Shown piece by piece: positions 30,950 to 42,099 of a stretch of DNA of 64,000 bases; the stretch's first letter is position 1, and each line of letters begins with the position of its first letter. The stretch covers positions 399,978 to 463,977 of the forward strand of contig LSRX01000322.1 of NCBI GenBank assembly GCA_001939145.1, read 5' to 3'. Source of the stretch: Symbiodinium microadriaticum. Taxonomy: Eukaryota > Sar > Dinophyceae > Suessiales > Symbiodiniaceae. The position numbers and the translations under genes are program-made. The notes beneath the pieces are model-generated. The model was not told where the DNA came from. It searched no databases and was given only the letters and a program-made list of their open reading frames with translations.

Positions 30950-32950
30950 GTTGCTGGACCCAGAGCTCTTGTACAGAAATACCCGGAGGGTCCTGGTTAT
31001 CGGGAGGTCTTCCTATTTCCTTCCAGTGGAACTTCTCCAGCGTAGGGCTCAATGTCAGGTGACGGTTCCTCAAGGAGGTCAACGTCTTCCCCGCCCTCGG
31101 TTTCTCATACACACGAGCCAGTTGAGCGGCATAATAAAGGGAAGTAGAACAAAAAGCAGGAGCAGCAGCTAATGCTTTGCACTACAAGTATTGTGCTCTG
31201 TATCTTTGCAACGAAGCAGCGCGCTCGAATAACCCATCTCCCCGCATAATCTGGGCCCCTTAACCCTAAACTCGGCATATCAAGCCCACTCAAGCACGGT
31301 ACTATCACTTCCGAGCCAGTGTCATCGAGCAACGGCCTGTAGTGTATCAGAGATGAGGCCGGTAAAGCGGGGGCTTATCAAGTGCAGCGGTCTGCAGTGC
31401 ACCGACATCGCGAGCAAGCTTGCTGGCGAGCAGTCGACGCACAGTGAGACCTCCACATCCAGCTTCAGCTGCGTAAACTCCAACGAGCCAAGAGGGCGCA
31501 TGTTGTGCGTGAGCCCGGAAGTTGCATCCTAATGCACGCTGGTTTTGGGCCTGCCGACATGCCGCACGACCGCTGCTTGGTCACCTGGTCAGCCTGGCAG
31601 CATCAGCAGCAGGCTGCTTACCTAGAGACCCTGCCAAAAGGATACTGATCGGCTGATTGGGGGCATCTGCATCAATAGGACATGTGCAAGGCAAACCTTG
31701 CGCACTGGAAAGGGTTCTTACGTCACCAGACCCGTGATGTCAGGGGTCAGAGAGAAAGCCGCCCCTGCACATTGTCGGCCGCGCAATCCTATTGACCATG
31801 CGCTGCTGGCTTCTGGCCGAGCATCCACAATAAATCCCTAAACTGCCCTAAACCCAATGAGTGCAGTGCCACATCGGCAGACCTCTAGTTGCGCAGGAGC
31901 TGATGGGCCCGTCCCACAGGGACAAAGCTGCCAAAGGCCGTTGCATCCGTTTGGCCTCCAAGACCTTACGCAGCATTACGCGCCTTCCAGGGTCAAGGGC
32001 CCAGGTAACTCCGTCAGCTGCACCAGGCCTCAGCTCGCATTCCTTGGAATAATCGAACTACCATAGGTGCAGGCTGAGAAACCGCTCTTTTTCCAAAGGT
32101 GTGCTTCGACAAAAAGGAAAATTTGGAAGGCGGGCACAACCCTGACGCTCGCCTGACTAACATGTTCAGGGGTCCCGGGCGTGCAATTGCCAAAGTTCGG
32201 GAAGGACTCGGCATGGTTCTGCACACCTCGCGCTGATGCATTCTTGCCACGAGATCCGTTCAATGACGTCTTGTTTGTCGTCTCACTTAGCCATGTGCTG
32301 TCCAGCGGTCGTGGCCATGCAGGACATCTGTGAAATTATTGCCATGAAGTTCACTCAGCAGCTCAGGCGTGCTCCCTCCAAGCGGGAATTGATCGAAGTT
32401 GCAGCCAGGATGGAGTTCCGGGGCAATTTTGGTCGCATTCCAAACTAGCTTTCCATGAGCCAGCTGCAGCTCTGGTCGGGGAGTTCGTGCCAAAAGAGAG
32501 ACTTCCAGAGCTCCAAGTGGTGCGGGAAGCTAACCAGCCGAATCGCAGGATAGCCACTGCACTCAATCTTGGAAACGGGATGCAGCATATTACATCGGTA
32601 TCGTGGGCATCACTTCTTGCCCTCCCGTCCTGGTGTTCCTTGATCGGCGCTGCGTGATCCAGCAGAACACGTTGGATCGAACGCACACCTAGTTTTGAAC
32701 TCGTGACCATCTCGGGTTCCTGCTACATGACGTCTTCCCAGATTATCAGGCTTGAGCGTCAACCAGTCTTAAGCCAAAGCTCTCGGTGAAGTGCACATCG
32801 GCAAACGCCGATTAAATAGTATTCGGATCGCTTGGCTTGGCAGGCGAAGGGCACCTGAAATGTCGTCCCTGAGATCCGGTCAACATGTCCTCCCCTCGCC
32901 TGTCCAGCGATGGCTTACAAGGCAACGCTTGTGGCAATGTCTGAAATACG
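30950..32950. other. Stretch without a convincing gene
   Basis: There are single telomere-like heptamers at about 31,262 and 31,835-31,858. A diverged repeat at 32,640-32,950 resembles 36,600-36,935. Short ORFs on both strands are not convincing. Confidence 0.4.
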
Positions 32951-32961
32951 GTCGTCAGATC

Positions 32962-33201
32962 TTAGACCTCTGCTGACAAGCACTGCTGTGGGCTGTGCTC
33001 ACGCCGGCATTCCTTGTAGAGCTTGGTGAGGATCTTGTGACACCTGATGTAAAGGTGACGAGCTGTCAGGGTCGAACGGCCCTGGACTGCATTCCGAGCT
33101 GCCGACTGGAAGTGTAACCTCGCCCAGCTTGAGTCAAGATACAAGAATGCCATCATGATTAACGAGACGTGACCAAGTGATCCACTTGCAAGTTCAACCA
33201 C
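32962..33201 (-). CDS. Exon-like frame, unknown function
   Basis: It encodes GHVSLIMMAFLYLDSSWARL, then HFQSAARNAVQGRSTLTARH and IRCHKILTKLYKECRREH. It starts hydrophobic and ends basic. It could be a membrane segment plus cytosolic tail. Borders are unknown. Confidence 0.35.
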   Translation of the reverse strand: MVELASGSLGHVSLIMMAFLYLDSSWARLHFQSAARNAVQGRSTLTARHLYIRCHKILTKLYKECRREHSPQQCLSAEV

Positions 33202-33820
33202 TCCTGTGTTGCCTCTTACAGCGACGCAGAAGCCATTGCGCTATCCTGACTTCCCGAGAGTTTCAGACGCACTCTCCTGTGCCCCTTCTTGACATGTTCC
33301 TCCTGCCAGGGAGTCAAGACGGCTCTTGATTGTGTCGCTGACTGCAAACCTGTCTCCGCGTTGGCTCTCAAAGTGCCATCAACATAAACCCTAAACCCCT
33401 AAACCCCTAAGCATGCGTGACAAGGCATTGACCTCGGCTAAGCAGGCGCCAGTTTCTTGCCTCCAGGCTGCCATGTCCCCGATCGTTGCCAACTCGCCCA
33501 CGGCCCAAAGTGGAGAACTGCACTTTGTGAGGTTCTCATTGGACATCTACCAAGATACGTTAGCACCGTGGCTTTGATGTGCTATGGCTGCTATGGGGCT
33601 TGGTGTACATGGCTCCTGCCGCTGTCAAAGCATGCGCAAGGTTTTCAGCGCTGATCAAGCAAGTGAATACAGCTTGCATTCCTTCCGCCCCCTTGTTGCT
33701 TTCAGCACAGAATGCCCTTGGCCATGTCTGCAAAAGGTTTGCTGTCAGATAGCAGACAGCCAGCATGGAGATGTACATCGAACAGTGCAGAAGCGACGTG
33801 CAACTCATTCATGGCATTGC

Positions 33821-34106
33821 TTGCATGGCTCCAATCGTTCAGGAGCAACCACCAAGTCAGCTGTCGTAGCGGGCCTGAAAATGTTGCATTCTCGGATTGT
33901 CTGATTTTTATTTCCACCGTAGACTGCCGAACTGGAGTCGGAGGTGCCGCGGCATGCGACAGAAGCACTGGCTCCAGGGGCTTTCGTTGATGGGATTCGT
34001 CTCACCACAAAGCGTGTCTGCTGCACTTCCCTGCATACTATCCGCACCCGGAGGCGTGGTCTCATGTCAAGAAAAGCCGATGCACGCATGTGCGTTTGGC
34101 ACGAGA
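33821..34106 (-). CDS. Duplicated exon-like block, copy A
   Basis: This 286-bp block is repeated at 34,451-34,736 (630-bp offset). Its minus frame is open in both copies: VPSTKAPGASASVACRGTSD-like residues (IPSTK here), then NKNQTIRECNIFRPATTADL and VVAPERLEPCKQ. The few amino-acid differences (for example Glu/Ala, Arg/His, Gly/Cys) leave the frame intact. Function is unknown. Confidence 0.4.
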
Positions 34107-34450
34107 TGTGCAGCAGCAAGAGCAGCAGCAGCTCCGCTCTGCGTTCAGCTGCAGAGTGACGGTCAGCTGATGTGGTTCAGTGGGCATATGAAAGCTGACA
34201 GAAACAGATGGTGGCGTGACTTAAGAGGCAACCACTTCGCGAAGCCTTGATGCTAGAACTGTGCGGTGATTCTCAGCAAATAATGCTTTGCGTGAGTTGT
34301 GGCTTTCTTGCACATACATGGCATTGCCGAATTCTTTAATGAGAGGATGTGCCCCCAATGCAGAAGCAAAGACTGGGCCATACCCCAGAGAATAATGGAG
34401 AAGCAGTGTGCAGCTCATCCGTGGCATTGACATGCGGTCATTGTTTTTGC

Positions 34451-34736
34451 TTGCATGGCTCCAATCGTTCAGGAGCAACCACCAAGTCAGCTGTCGTAGC
34501 AGGCCTGAAAATGTTGCATTCTCGGATTGTCTGATTTTTATTTCCACAGTAGACTGCCGAACTGGAGTCGGAGGTGCCGCGGCATGCGACAGAGGCACTG
34601 GCTCCAGGGGCTTTCGTTGATGGGACTCGCCTCACCACGAAGTGTGTCTGCTGCACTGCCCTGCATACTATCCGCACCCGGAGGCGTGGTCTCATGTCAG
34701 GAAAAGCCGATGCACGCATGTGCATTTGGCACGAGA
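34451..34736 (-). CDS. Duplicated exon-like block, copy B
   Basis: It is about 96 percent identical to 33,821-34,106 and open in the same minus frame (VRIVCRAVQQTHFVVRRVPS). The flanks differ, so the duplicated unit is close to the open block itself. Confidence 0.4.
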
Positions 34737-35050
34737 GCTGGAGATTTTTAGCATCTGCCTTCCGGGAACAAGGCTGCACTTTGTTCTGACGTGAGTCCGG
34801 CTAGAATGCGTGCCGGCTCCCAACGTCATGTTCATTCGCCGATTCCGATTGGGTCCGACAGAGCTATCTTGGCCATGCGCGCTGGTGGCACGAGTAACGG
34901 GTGCTTTTCGCACGACGGGTTCTGGTGCTGCCCCTGCCAAAGGCGGGTCCATGAACAAGCCTGAGGTGACGGCTCTTTGCCGTTGTTGGCCGGTTGTTGG
35001 CAAGTGTGCTCTGTGCATGCCAATCTCACAGCTTTCCACATGATTTGTTG

Positions 35051-35401
35051 TCAGTCCAGACACATGATCACCTGAGACATGGTGAGAATTGGATGCAGAA
35101 AGCTTTCTTGCCACGTGACGGTCAAAATGACCAGACTTTGCAAAGCAAGGCTATCAAGCAGCCCGGCGGGATCAGCTTGCCGATCGAAGAGATACTCCTT
35201 GGTTTGATTAGCATCAAGCTGCGCTGGCGCTATACATGTGTGTGCTGCATCCGATTCCCGTGTCTTTGACAACAGTTTCTGTGGTCGTTTCAGCGCAGTG
35301 CCAGCATGCAAGATCGGAGCCGTGTTTGTGGCCTTGACCAATCGTGCGGAGAAGGCTCCCACTCGTTTAGGCGCGATACAGTGACATGTTGTGAAAGACA
35401 C
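35051..35401 (-). CDS. Exon-like frame, unknown function
   Basis: It encodes APKRVGAFSARLVKATNTAP, then CIAPAQLDANQTKEYLFDRQ and a hydrophobic LLDSLALQSLVILTV stretch. Another minus frame (35,290-35,652) overlaps its upper end. Confidence 0.4.
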   Translation of the reverse strand: MSFTTCHCIAPKRVGAFSARLVKATNTAPILHAGTALKRPQKLLSKTRESDAAHTCIAPAQLDANQTKEYLFDRQADPAGLLDSLALQSLVILTVTWQESFLHPILTMSQVIMCLD

Positions 35402-35404
35402 ACC

Positions 35405-35652
35405 CGGGCGGCTTTCCAGATGCTGTCACTCTTCCTTTCAATGTATGCAAGAGGACAGGCGTGAGCCAAGAACCGCGAGCCACGAAATGACATGGAGCAG
35501 GTGCTACGTTGACATATTAAAGACTCATACAAGCTGGGTTTTAGCTCTGCGAAGATCTGATTGTACCTGTCAGAAAATAAGGGAAGACAGGCACGGGCTG
35601 TGCAGCTGCCCCGATCTTCTTGACTCCTTCGGTACCCCACAGGACTTCGCAC
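35405..35652 (-). CDS. Exon-like frame, unknown function
   Basis: This is part of a 120-residue minus frame reading FSDRYNQIFAELKPSLYESL, then HACPLAYIERKSDSIWKAAR. It overlaps 35,051-35,401 in a different frame at its lower end, so an intron probably separates them. Confidence 0.35.
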
Positions 35653-36249
35653 TGGTGGTGGCCTGCAGCATGGGACACAACTCGTTTTGCATTGCTGCCT
35701 TCAGTGCCTTCTTGCCCGTTCCCTGTCGACCTCAGGCGTGCCTCCTAGGTAGTATTAGGGAGACCCCTCAAAGGTGACCCTCTCTTAGAAGGGACCTTAT
35801 TGAGAGGGTCTTATGCCCCAAGGGTCCCCCTAATCCTAAACCCCAATGCCAGACTGCCTCGACAATGGTTTTACTTCCTATCGCTGCCAGCATCGGGAAG
35901 GTGGCCTCTCACCTTGGATTGCCGGTATCAGCAGCTGACCACACCTGGGATCGGGCACGAGCTCCAGTATAAGTTGGTAAGCTGATAGATGTGGATGTGG
36001 CTTTGGGCATGCAGATGAACTGCACCAGATTGTCTTCGAGGATTAGGGCTCGAGTGGCTCATTGCATCGCTTCGACGGTGGGCATGTGCGAGGCTCGATG
36101 CCATTGGCCGCTCTCGCCAGATTGCCTAAACCCGTGAGTTGCGACTATGTTATACCTTGGCAGCGGCGACCCCAGATGTACCGTTTGGAAGGTGCCTCGA
36201 CACTCGCTTCCATCGTGAAGCCGCGCCCCGGTTGTGTGGGAGGTGGCTG

Positions 36250-36564
36250 TTACTCCGCGGACTTGCTAAAGCACCCACGGAGTCCGAGATGTCGAGGCAC
36301 ATTGGGTTCCTGAAGCTCGCTCGAGATCATGCATCTTGCGTTCAAAGACTCCACTTGTGTCTTGCCCTCCTCACTGGGCAGCTCCGGCCTCCTGTTGATA
36401 AGTCGCAGAAGCACTCCTCGGCCGTGAGCTTTCTTGCAAAGCATAGTTCCTGGTCCTAGCTGAAGCAGGTCTCGAGGCAGCGTCAAGCTGACAAGCCCCA
36501 GGTCTTCGGTGCCGTGCAGTGTTGTAGCAAGGGTGCCGTGCACTTCGTCGTGTTTTGCTTTCAC
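36250..36564 (-). CDS. Exon-like frame, unknown function
   Basis: This 104-residue frame starts MKAKHDEVHGTLATTLHG and continues GLVSLTLPRDLLQLGPGTML, RLINRRPELPSEEGKTQVE, and ends near TGA at 36,250. The composition is convincing. No domain is recognised. Confidence 0.45.
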   Translation of the reverse strand: MKAKHDEVHGTLATTLHGTEDLGLVSLTLPRDLLQLGPGTMLCKKAHGRGVLLRLINRRPELPSEEGKTQVESLNARCMISSELQEPNVPRHLGLRGCFSKSAE

Positions 36565-36709
36565 ACGAACACAGGCCTCCTTGCATCATTCTGTTCATTT
36601 CGCAGCTTTGTTCTAATCCACCAGAACAATCTCGATCACACGCACAACTAGTCTGAATTCATGACATGAGATCATTTTAACATGACGAGTTCCGTGGCTG
36701 CCGCTTCTT

Positions 36710-36961
36710 CTAAGTTGGGTTCAAGCAGTCTCGAGACAAGCTCTTGGCAGCTTCTGGCACCATATTGAGCGCATGTAAGGTGCATGCCTGTTGCCGATAG
36801 GCATCTGTAATCTTCGCAAGATTTTGCCTGGCATACAATCTCGCCTGACATGTCAACACTGAGATCCCAACAGAATGCCCTGCGCTCGCCTGTTCAAAAA
36901 TGGCTTGCAAAGGAATGGCTGCGGAACGGTCAAGGGGCAGACCCACTCCTCTGCTCGACAA
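36710..36961 (-). CDS. Exon-like frame, unknown function
   Basis: It encodes LQAIFEQASAGHSVGISVLT, then NLAKITDAYRQQACTLHALN and MVPEAAKSLSRDCLNPT before TGA. The region is a diverged copy of 32,640-32,950. In the aligned alternative frame the peptides CKPFLNRRAQGILLGSQ and CKPSLDRRGEDMLTGSQ match, so the coding frame is open to question. Confidence 0.35.
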   Translation of the reverse strand: MSSRGVGLPLDRSAAIPLQAIFEQASAGHSVGISVLTCQARLYARQNLAKITDAYRQQACTLHALNMVPEAAKSLSRDCLNPT

Positions 36962-37917
36962 GTATCGCAGGAGAGCTTCAAAGAAGGGGGGGTTAATTAG
37001 GGTTTAGGGTTTGATACGCATACACCGGAGACTGAGCGAAGCCTTCCTACCCTCCTCGACTCCACACCGCAGTGAGACGTGGCTTCCGTGCGCCATTGCT
37101 CAGAAGTTGACAGCCCGTTTCCGTCCTTTCGAACAGAATTACGGAGTTGTTGCCAAAGGATGATCGACCTGAGATTCCTGCCACTTCTGGTCTTTCCGAT
37201 AGCAGATTGGGATTATACCATGCTCCCTCTGTGTTGTCAGGCTTTGCAGGTGACCGCTCCAACCGGCCTCATCTACGCCGCAACATGTTATGGAGAGTTG
37301 TCTTGCGGCGTACAGAATCGCTGCATCTTGTCCGGTGGGTGGCCGTGCTGCTTGCCGGGTTTGCCTGGGCGTGCAAGTCGGTCTGGCGCAGCCTCTGCGG
37401 AGTAAAGTTCGCCAGTGCGCAGATGCAGAATGATGATCAGCTGATGCCATGTGCTGTTTGAGAATCGGTCCCGGTGGCCGTTGACAGTAAGACTCAAGCG
37501 GACAGAAAGTTTGGCCCGCTGCCGAGTTCCACTTGGCACATGCAGACACGGGAACGGCATGAGATTGGCAGGGACACGTTGTCTGAAGAGTCTTACATGA
37601 GATGCGGAGGCTCAAATGCGACCGCATGAAGTGTGTGCAGCATCCCGTGTACGAGATGCACGCAAGCATGCACACGAGCATGAGGCAGAGGCACAAGTCG
37701 CAGCGTCTCCGTGTTGCTTCTGCAGCCGTCGCGAGAGACCGGAGATCCTATGCAGCATCAGATGATCGTCCGGTGCAGCCCAATTAAGAAGAAAGTAATG
37801 AAAAGAGTTCTGTCTGAATTGCGCAGAATTGACAAGAGAGTGTCAGCGACCTTTACCATGCATACATGGTTGCCAAAGACTGCGCAAGATCACGTGTCAT
37901 GCAGCACGCCTTTCGTT

Positions 37918-38214
37918 TCAAGCATGTGCAGATGCCACTCTGCAAGTTCTGTTGGCTTGCTTGTTCTCGCCGTGAGCAATCAGTAGCTCCGGCTTGTTTT
38001 GACCAAGCATGTATTGATAGAACTTGCAGCCGCCGTGCTTTCTTGCCACCAAGCACGTCGCAGTTGCATGTTCAGAGAGAGCGAGACAAGCGTGAAGCTC
38101 GGACTCTTTGTCGTGCTTTGTGGAGAGCTTCGGCTGAGCCCCCAAGTCACGCAAGATCGCCTGCTTGGACGCCGTTCCGACTTCGATGCACCCGATAAAC
38201 GGCCACCCAGCCAT
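37918..38214 (-). CDS. Exon-like frame, unknown function
   Basis: It reads AGWPFIGCIEVGTASKQAIL, then LSTKHDKESELHACLALSEH and KFYQYMLGQNKPELLIAHGE. The plus strand (37,866-38,198) is also open but less balanced. It directly follows 38,214-38,477 on the same strand. Confidence 0.4.
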   Translation of the reverse strand: MAGWPFIGCIEVGTASKQAILRDLGAQPKLSTKHDKESELHACLALSEHATATCLVARKHGGCKFYQYMLGQNKPELLIAHGENKQANRTCRVASAHA

Positions 38215-38477
38215 CAGTTAGCAAAGAGGTTTCCGTCCCTCTGAGAGACGGTCAAGAAAGCTACTGCAACAGGGTGGTTGACTTGAGATTCCTGCCACTT
38301 CTGGCTCTCCTGCAGCAAACGCATGCTACGTGACAGGCATGCCAGGAAGTGCCTCCGGACATAGGACCAGCGCTTCTTGCACATGAAAGACTCGGCTTCC
38401 CATGCAACACGCCGAGCTGTCCGTGTGATCCCATGTGCACCGGCCGTGAATTCTCTTCCGAAGCGATTTTGCCACAT
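38214..38477 (-). CDS. Exon-like frame, unknown function
   Basis: It encodes HGITRTARRVAWEAESFMCK, then YVRRHFLACLSRSMRLLQES and WQESQVNHPV. The WQESQV(D/N)HP word also occurs in the minus frame at about 37,145-37,190, a short diverged duplication of about 1.1 kb period. Confidence 0.4.
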   Translation of the reverse strand: MWQNRFGREFTAGAHGITRTARRVAWEAESFMCKKRWSYVRRHFLACLSRSMRLLQESQKWQESQVNHPVAVAFLTVSQRDGNLFAN

Positions 38478-38972
38478 GAGCTATCTCCGCCCATGCCCAG
38501 AATGCCCAGCCTGCCTATGGCAATGGACGCGGAATTAATGTGTCAGAACATCCCAGTGTAGGCAGGCATGACGTGTGAGCTACAACGGCATCTTCATAGC
38601 GTATCCCCTTTGTAGGTCTGGTACTTTTCTGTTTCTGTTCGAGGTAGCATGCCAGATCAGAGTCGGCGACATTATACGAGCCACCAATCTCATTCCATCT
38701 TCTGCGGCTGAATCTCTCAAAACTCGTTGCCCCTTTCCGTCGGTTTATTGCAGAGTGGGTGGAAGAATGTCAAGTCCAGGCACGTCTAGCAAAGGCCCAT
38801 CGCCAGAGAGCGTCTGGAAAGGTCATCATGTTGAAAGATGCTTCACTCCTACACTCAATGCAAGTACCAGCTGCATGTGGGCATGCTTGCGTAAGGCTGC
38901 TGACTTAGCAGCTCCCGCCTTCTTCGACCTTGCAGTCTTTTCGCCACGCGGAGCCCCGCTTTCTGCTTGAGT

Positions 38973-39164
38973 TCACGTTCTGCAAAGACTCATTCCGCGA
39001 GCCTGGCGTGCACTTTCGTCTCGTCCGGGATCAGACCTGCAAGTCAGTAGCTTTGCACTGACGTGAGGTTCTCCGGTACTCTGCCGATTCCTCCTCCTTA
39101 CGTCTCCAGAGAGATCCCCCACAAAGGAGCGGCGCACCTCCAGCAGTGCAAGCGCTGCAAGCAC
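38973..39164 (-). CDS. Exon-like frame, unknown function
   Basis: It encodes LAALALLEVRRSFVGDLSGD, then HVSAKLLTCRSDPGRDESAR. Just above it (39,225-39,250) lie single telomere-like heptamers. Borders are unknown. Confidence 0.3.
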   Translation of the reverse strand: MLAALALLEVRRSFVGDLSGDVRRRNRQSTGEPHVSAKLLTCRSDPGRDESARQARGMSLCRT

Positions 39165-39388
39165 CTTGAGCGATGCTTTCGAGGAAAGGTGCCGGAGAGG
39201 CGCTACATCAAGTTGCGCACAGAACCCTAAACGCCCTAAACCCTAAACCGTGGGGCCCCGGCCCGGAGACGCAAAGGCGCTACTGCACGCCCGGCTGTTG
39301 AAGGAGTAAGGCAGCAATGTTGCAGGGGATCATTGAAGTGCCGATGCACTTCCTGGGCTGTTCGAAGCATGCGTAGTCTGTGCATGTG

Positions 39389-39685
39389 TCATGGTGCTTG
39401 CAGACTACATACAGTGTTCAGGTTGCGTAAAGGGCACGGTGGGAGCCGGCCACACGGCTTTCGCTCACTGGCATTCACGGGCCCCAGGAACATGCAAAGG
39501 TGCAGAAGCGGGAGCCCAACAATGCCGACAACAAGAGCAGTTTCAGGCGTTATTTGTCTCAACAGGCCAGCAACAACTATCGCCCCTTGGCACCGGATGC
39601 CAAACATGAATCTACGATCATAAGGATGAGTTCTTCGTGCCACCCACGACGGAGACAAAGAAGCTGAGAGTCTAACAGATTTCAA
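39389..39685 (-). CDS. Exon-like frame with a probable membrane segment
   Basis: It encodes FGIRCQGAIVVAGLLRQI, TPETALVVGIVGLPLLHLCM and FLGPVNASERKPCG, so two hydrophobic stretches are separated by a short charged turn. It ends at the border of the AT-rich island. The plus strand is also open for 96 codons. Confidence 0.35.
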   Translation of the reverse strand: MKSVRLSASLSPSWVARRTHPYDRRFMFGIRCQGAIVVAGLLRQITPETALVVGIVGLPLLHLCMFLGPVNASERKPCGRLPPCPLRNLNTVCSLQAP

Positions 39686-40390
39686 TTCTTAGGGGAATAA
39701 CCTTCGAAGCAAATATATGAATTCGGTATGAATATATAATAGATAAATTTATATAATTTTCTAGCAATACTTAAAATAAATTCACGGGGGCGCGTTGATG
39801 AAGATTACGAAAAGATTATAAAATTCAACGAAATTTTTCTATATATATTTAAGACTTACTTTTTGGTACGTACGAATAATATTCGAGAAATATTATGATT
39901 GTAAACCTGAATAAAAATTAGAAATAATTTTTTTGAATCTAGATATTTTTTTGTCTAAAGATTGAAATATTATTTATTTGAAAAATATTTCAATTTTAGA
40001 AGAATGAAATAAAAAACCGATAAAATATTGAAATTTTCGTAGAGGTGTTCTAAGTCTATTTTAATTATTGGAATACCATAAAATTAAGTATTTATTAAAG
40101 ATTTAGCATCTGTTGATTATTAATCTTGTCGTTGATTTATGAATTAATTTTTAGGGATTGTTTGAATATGAATAATAGATTAGGAGAATATATGAAATTA
40201 TGAGGTATTTATCGAATAATTTATATCGCCTACCAAACGATATGCAATATCAACGAATTATGAATAGATTTGGCGGCCGGAGTCTAATGATTATAGAAAT
40301 AAGAGAAAATATGATGATATATATATATATGCTCTTACTTCCCCCCCAAGATCTACGCCTACGCATTCGTGGATTATGGGGCATGGGGTG

Positions 40391-40552
40391 CACGAAATAC
40401 TGCAATGCTCAAAAAATTCCAAAGTTTCTAATCCCCAATCTCACGAAATCCTATAATGTTCCAAAAATTTGAATTTTTTGAGCATTACAGGATTTCGTGA
40501 GGTTGGGAATTAGGTTTTTTGGAATTTTTTGAGCATTACAGTGTTTTGTGAG
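40391..40552. repeat. 160-bp foldback (inverted repeat, almost no loop)
   Basis: The arms 40,391-40,470 and 40,473-40,552 pair over nearly their whole length. Each arm itself holds two copies of a roughly 45-bp unit containing CACGAAATnCTGnAATGCTC and AAAAAATTCC. The RNA or single strand would form a long hairpin. Confidence 0.9.
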
Positions 40553-41508
40553 ATTCAAGCCACGAAATATTGTGTTTGCAAGCCCCCAGTTTAGAATCCC
40601 AGAGCTTAGCCACACTACACCAAGATCTACACCTTGAATTTGCCCACGGGGGGAACGATACAGGTGAAGAGTGGAACGCAGATCATTAATCGTTTTTGGG
40701 GGTTGTTGCGGTCTCATCTTAAGCATATTACTCGCACCCTAGGCAACACGATTATGACCCCCAAAATCCGAGCTGCACAGTTCGCGTACTAGTTCGATAG
40801 GCGCAATATGTGGGAGGTTACCGGCAATATGCTGGAGACCTTGTTTTGGGCATTCTGACCATTGAGATGTCGAGCTACTTTTTGTCATGTGTAGCACGTG
40901 ATCGGAGATATCGCACGCAGCGGGAAATAGATCGTATGATCGAAGAGAGAGTATGTAGCATCTTCTGTGATAATAATAATGTTGTTACAGAACACTCAAT
41001 AAAACCTCAGAGAACGCAAAAAAACACGAGATTTTTTAGCCTCTCATTAACACAAATAGCATACCCTCCAGCATTTTCAGCTTCTCCAACACATAAACTA
41101 TCATTAAGTTGGGACCGAGATTCGGCAACGGATTTAGACGCATATCAAGCCAGCGACATATGGCAGCGCGGTTTGCATGCACATGGCGAAAGGCACGATT
41201 GTATCGGTATTTACGGTGCTTTCGGTGTGCCTATGTCATGTACCAATATAGGGAAGCAACCTGTGCAGTCATACGGAAGAGGCGGGTGTAGATCTTGGGG
41301 GGGGAGGACCATATATATATATATCGATATATCTATTTATTTGTCTATCTCATTATTAATCTATTCGAAGAAAGAGAGGCTAATGAGAAGAAATAATTCT
41401 ATAAGTTAAAAATTCGTATTTGCTTTTTACAGAAGAATATTTATTCTATATAATGTTGCTCACTTATTCTGATTTCGGATTTACGCACGACGATTGCCGT
41501 TACAGGGT

Positions 41509-41680
41509 CACGAAAAATCCTTTTGAGGTCGTTGGTGAGCCTGCGGCTGTCTGTCTTCAAATTTAGAGGCGAGTGCTTAGAATGGTACGAAGCCACGAAA
41601 AATCCCAGGATTTTGAAGTCGTTGGGGAGCCTACGGCTGTCTGCCTTCAAATTTAGAAAGAAGCGAGTTCTTAGAACGAC
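41509..41680. repeat. Direct repeat, two copies of about 85 bp
   Basis: The copies start CACGAAAAATCC at 41,509 and 41,594 and share GTCGTTGG(T/G)GAGCCT(G/A)CGG then CTTCAAATTTAGA. The CACGAAA start recalls the foldback arms, so the two repeats may be related. Confidence 0.8.
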
Positions 41681-42099
41681 ATGCAGAAATTATTGAAATT
41701 TCAGAGAATTTGTGCTGGAAGCATTGTATGACGCGAAAGTCGCAAAATCCCGGAAATTTCGGAAATCCCCGGGATTTTGGGAGTTCTCCAAATTCCTAGA
41801 AATTTCAGTTTTTCGTATCACTATATATTCGGTCGATTTTATTTAGCTTTCATTTCATTACGTCGCTCAACAAAATATTGGATATTCAATATTATAATGA
41901 ATCATTAGATTTTTATATATGCCGCGCATTCTAGCAAGATAGTCCATTCAAGATATCTATCGTGTAGTTCTCATAAATCGAGCAAATATCAAAGCTACAG
42001 ACCAAAATATAGAAACGCAAATTGCCGTCGAGACCGTGCGTACCGTGTAGAGTGTGCCGGTTGTCTCGTAATAAACGTGGAATGGTGGTCGTGTTATGC

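Noticed and set aside
40810..41409. 199-residue plus ORF in the AT-rich island
   Set aside because: No domain, ends in a TA microsatellite translation, and lies in sequence with no other sign of coding.
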